Positions 63,815-63,881 of a stretch of DNA of 63,881 nucleotides are shown here, piece by piece. This DNA is from Nitrospinaceae bacterium (GTDB lineage Bacteria; Nitrospinota; Nitrospinia; Nitrospinales; VA-1): contig JALPWY010000005.1 of the NCBI GenBank assembly GCA_023271875.1, positions 1-63,881 on the forward strand, read 5' to 3'. The translations under genes and the position numbers were made by a program. Position 1 is the stretch's first letter. Each line of letters starts with the position of its first letter. Below the pieces are notes generated by a model. The model saw only the letters and a program-made list of their open reading frames with translations, was not told the DNA's origin and did not search any database.

Positions 63815-63881
63815 GGATAAAAGTTCATGGGCATCGGTGTGAGGTATGGTTGGACTTGAGGCCTGCTTGAGGTCCCCTTAT

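Noticed and set aside
1-63881. CRISPR arrays, insertion-sequence transposases, complete rRNA or tRNA genes
   Set aside because: None seen by reading both strands; no regularly spaced short repeats and no transposase motifs.

Overview
The window reads as a contiguous piece of a marine-type, roughly 40% GC bacterial chromosome. Housekeeping genes flank a patchy accessory region. Gene content points to a Nitrospinota (Nitrospina-like) lineage: a tri-haem cytochrome with an ethylbenzene-dehydrogenase/NxrC-type C-terminal domain, three secreted blue-copper-like proteins, a giant MofA-type multicopper oxidase and a siroheme nitrite/sulfite reductase. This placement is an inference from content, not from a marker tree.

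Left part (1-14 kb): the 3' end of secA; a DksA-type zinc finger with a very long lysine-rich tail; Dabb and TerB/DnaJ proteins; a tandem CNNM/CorC pair; thiL; a Sir2-like protein overlapping an HD phosphohydrolase; an orphan ECF-transporter T component; a thiol-dependent APS/PAPS reductase (cysH); and an HtrA protease.

14-23 kb: a 1642-residue six-cupredoxin multicopper oxidase resembling MofA manganese oxidases, followed by a secreted cupredoxin-like/carboxypeptidase-regulatory protein and then clpB with its own promoter. Both copper genes end in clear terminators.

23.2-35.6 kb: an accessory region punctuated by three ~220-230 bp direct repeats (R1-R3). Each repeat contains the 3' half of a tRNA-Pro(UGG) gene, from the anticodon loop to the CCA end in R2 and R3. 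Each also carries a hairpin terminator and a pair of short direct repeats. They look like integrase attachment sites of tandem islands, but no integrase is present. Cargo is mixed: a Vgb-like propeller, decayed M28 peptidase and YnfA genes, ferredoxin/NifU-N/Rieske proteins, a Sel1-repeat protein, an SPFH-NfeD pair, an intradiol dioxygenase, an HEXXH lipoprotein and an FGE-fold protein. Fragments of cargo are duplicated between the two segments.

35.6-43.8 kb: several very small membrane proteins, then a redox cluster. A tri-haem cytochrome c converges on an operon of two cupredoxin-like proteins plus the tri-haem NxrC-like protein; a TlpA-type thioredoxin is divergent from that operon. Together they suggest a periplasmic electron-transfer module using both copper and haem carriers.

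Right part (44.6-63.9 kb): mltG-hisC-gmk-yicC and a siroheme reductase fused to a TusA-like domain, on one strand. These are followed by an isoprenylcysteine-methyltransferase-like protein, a frameshifted geranylgeranyl reductase, tsaB, a ribonuclease D, a DUF115 protein, mutL and a panBCD operon. Several genes under 60 codons were found by eye and are listed.
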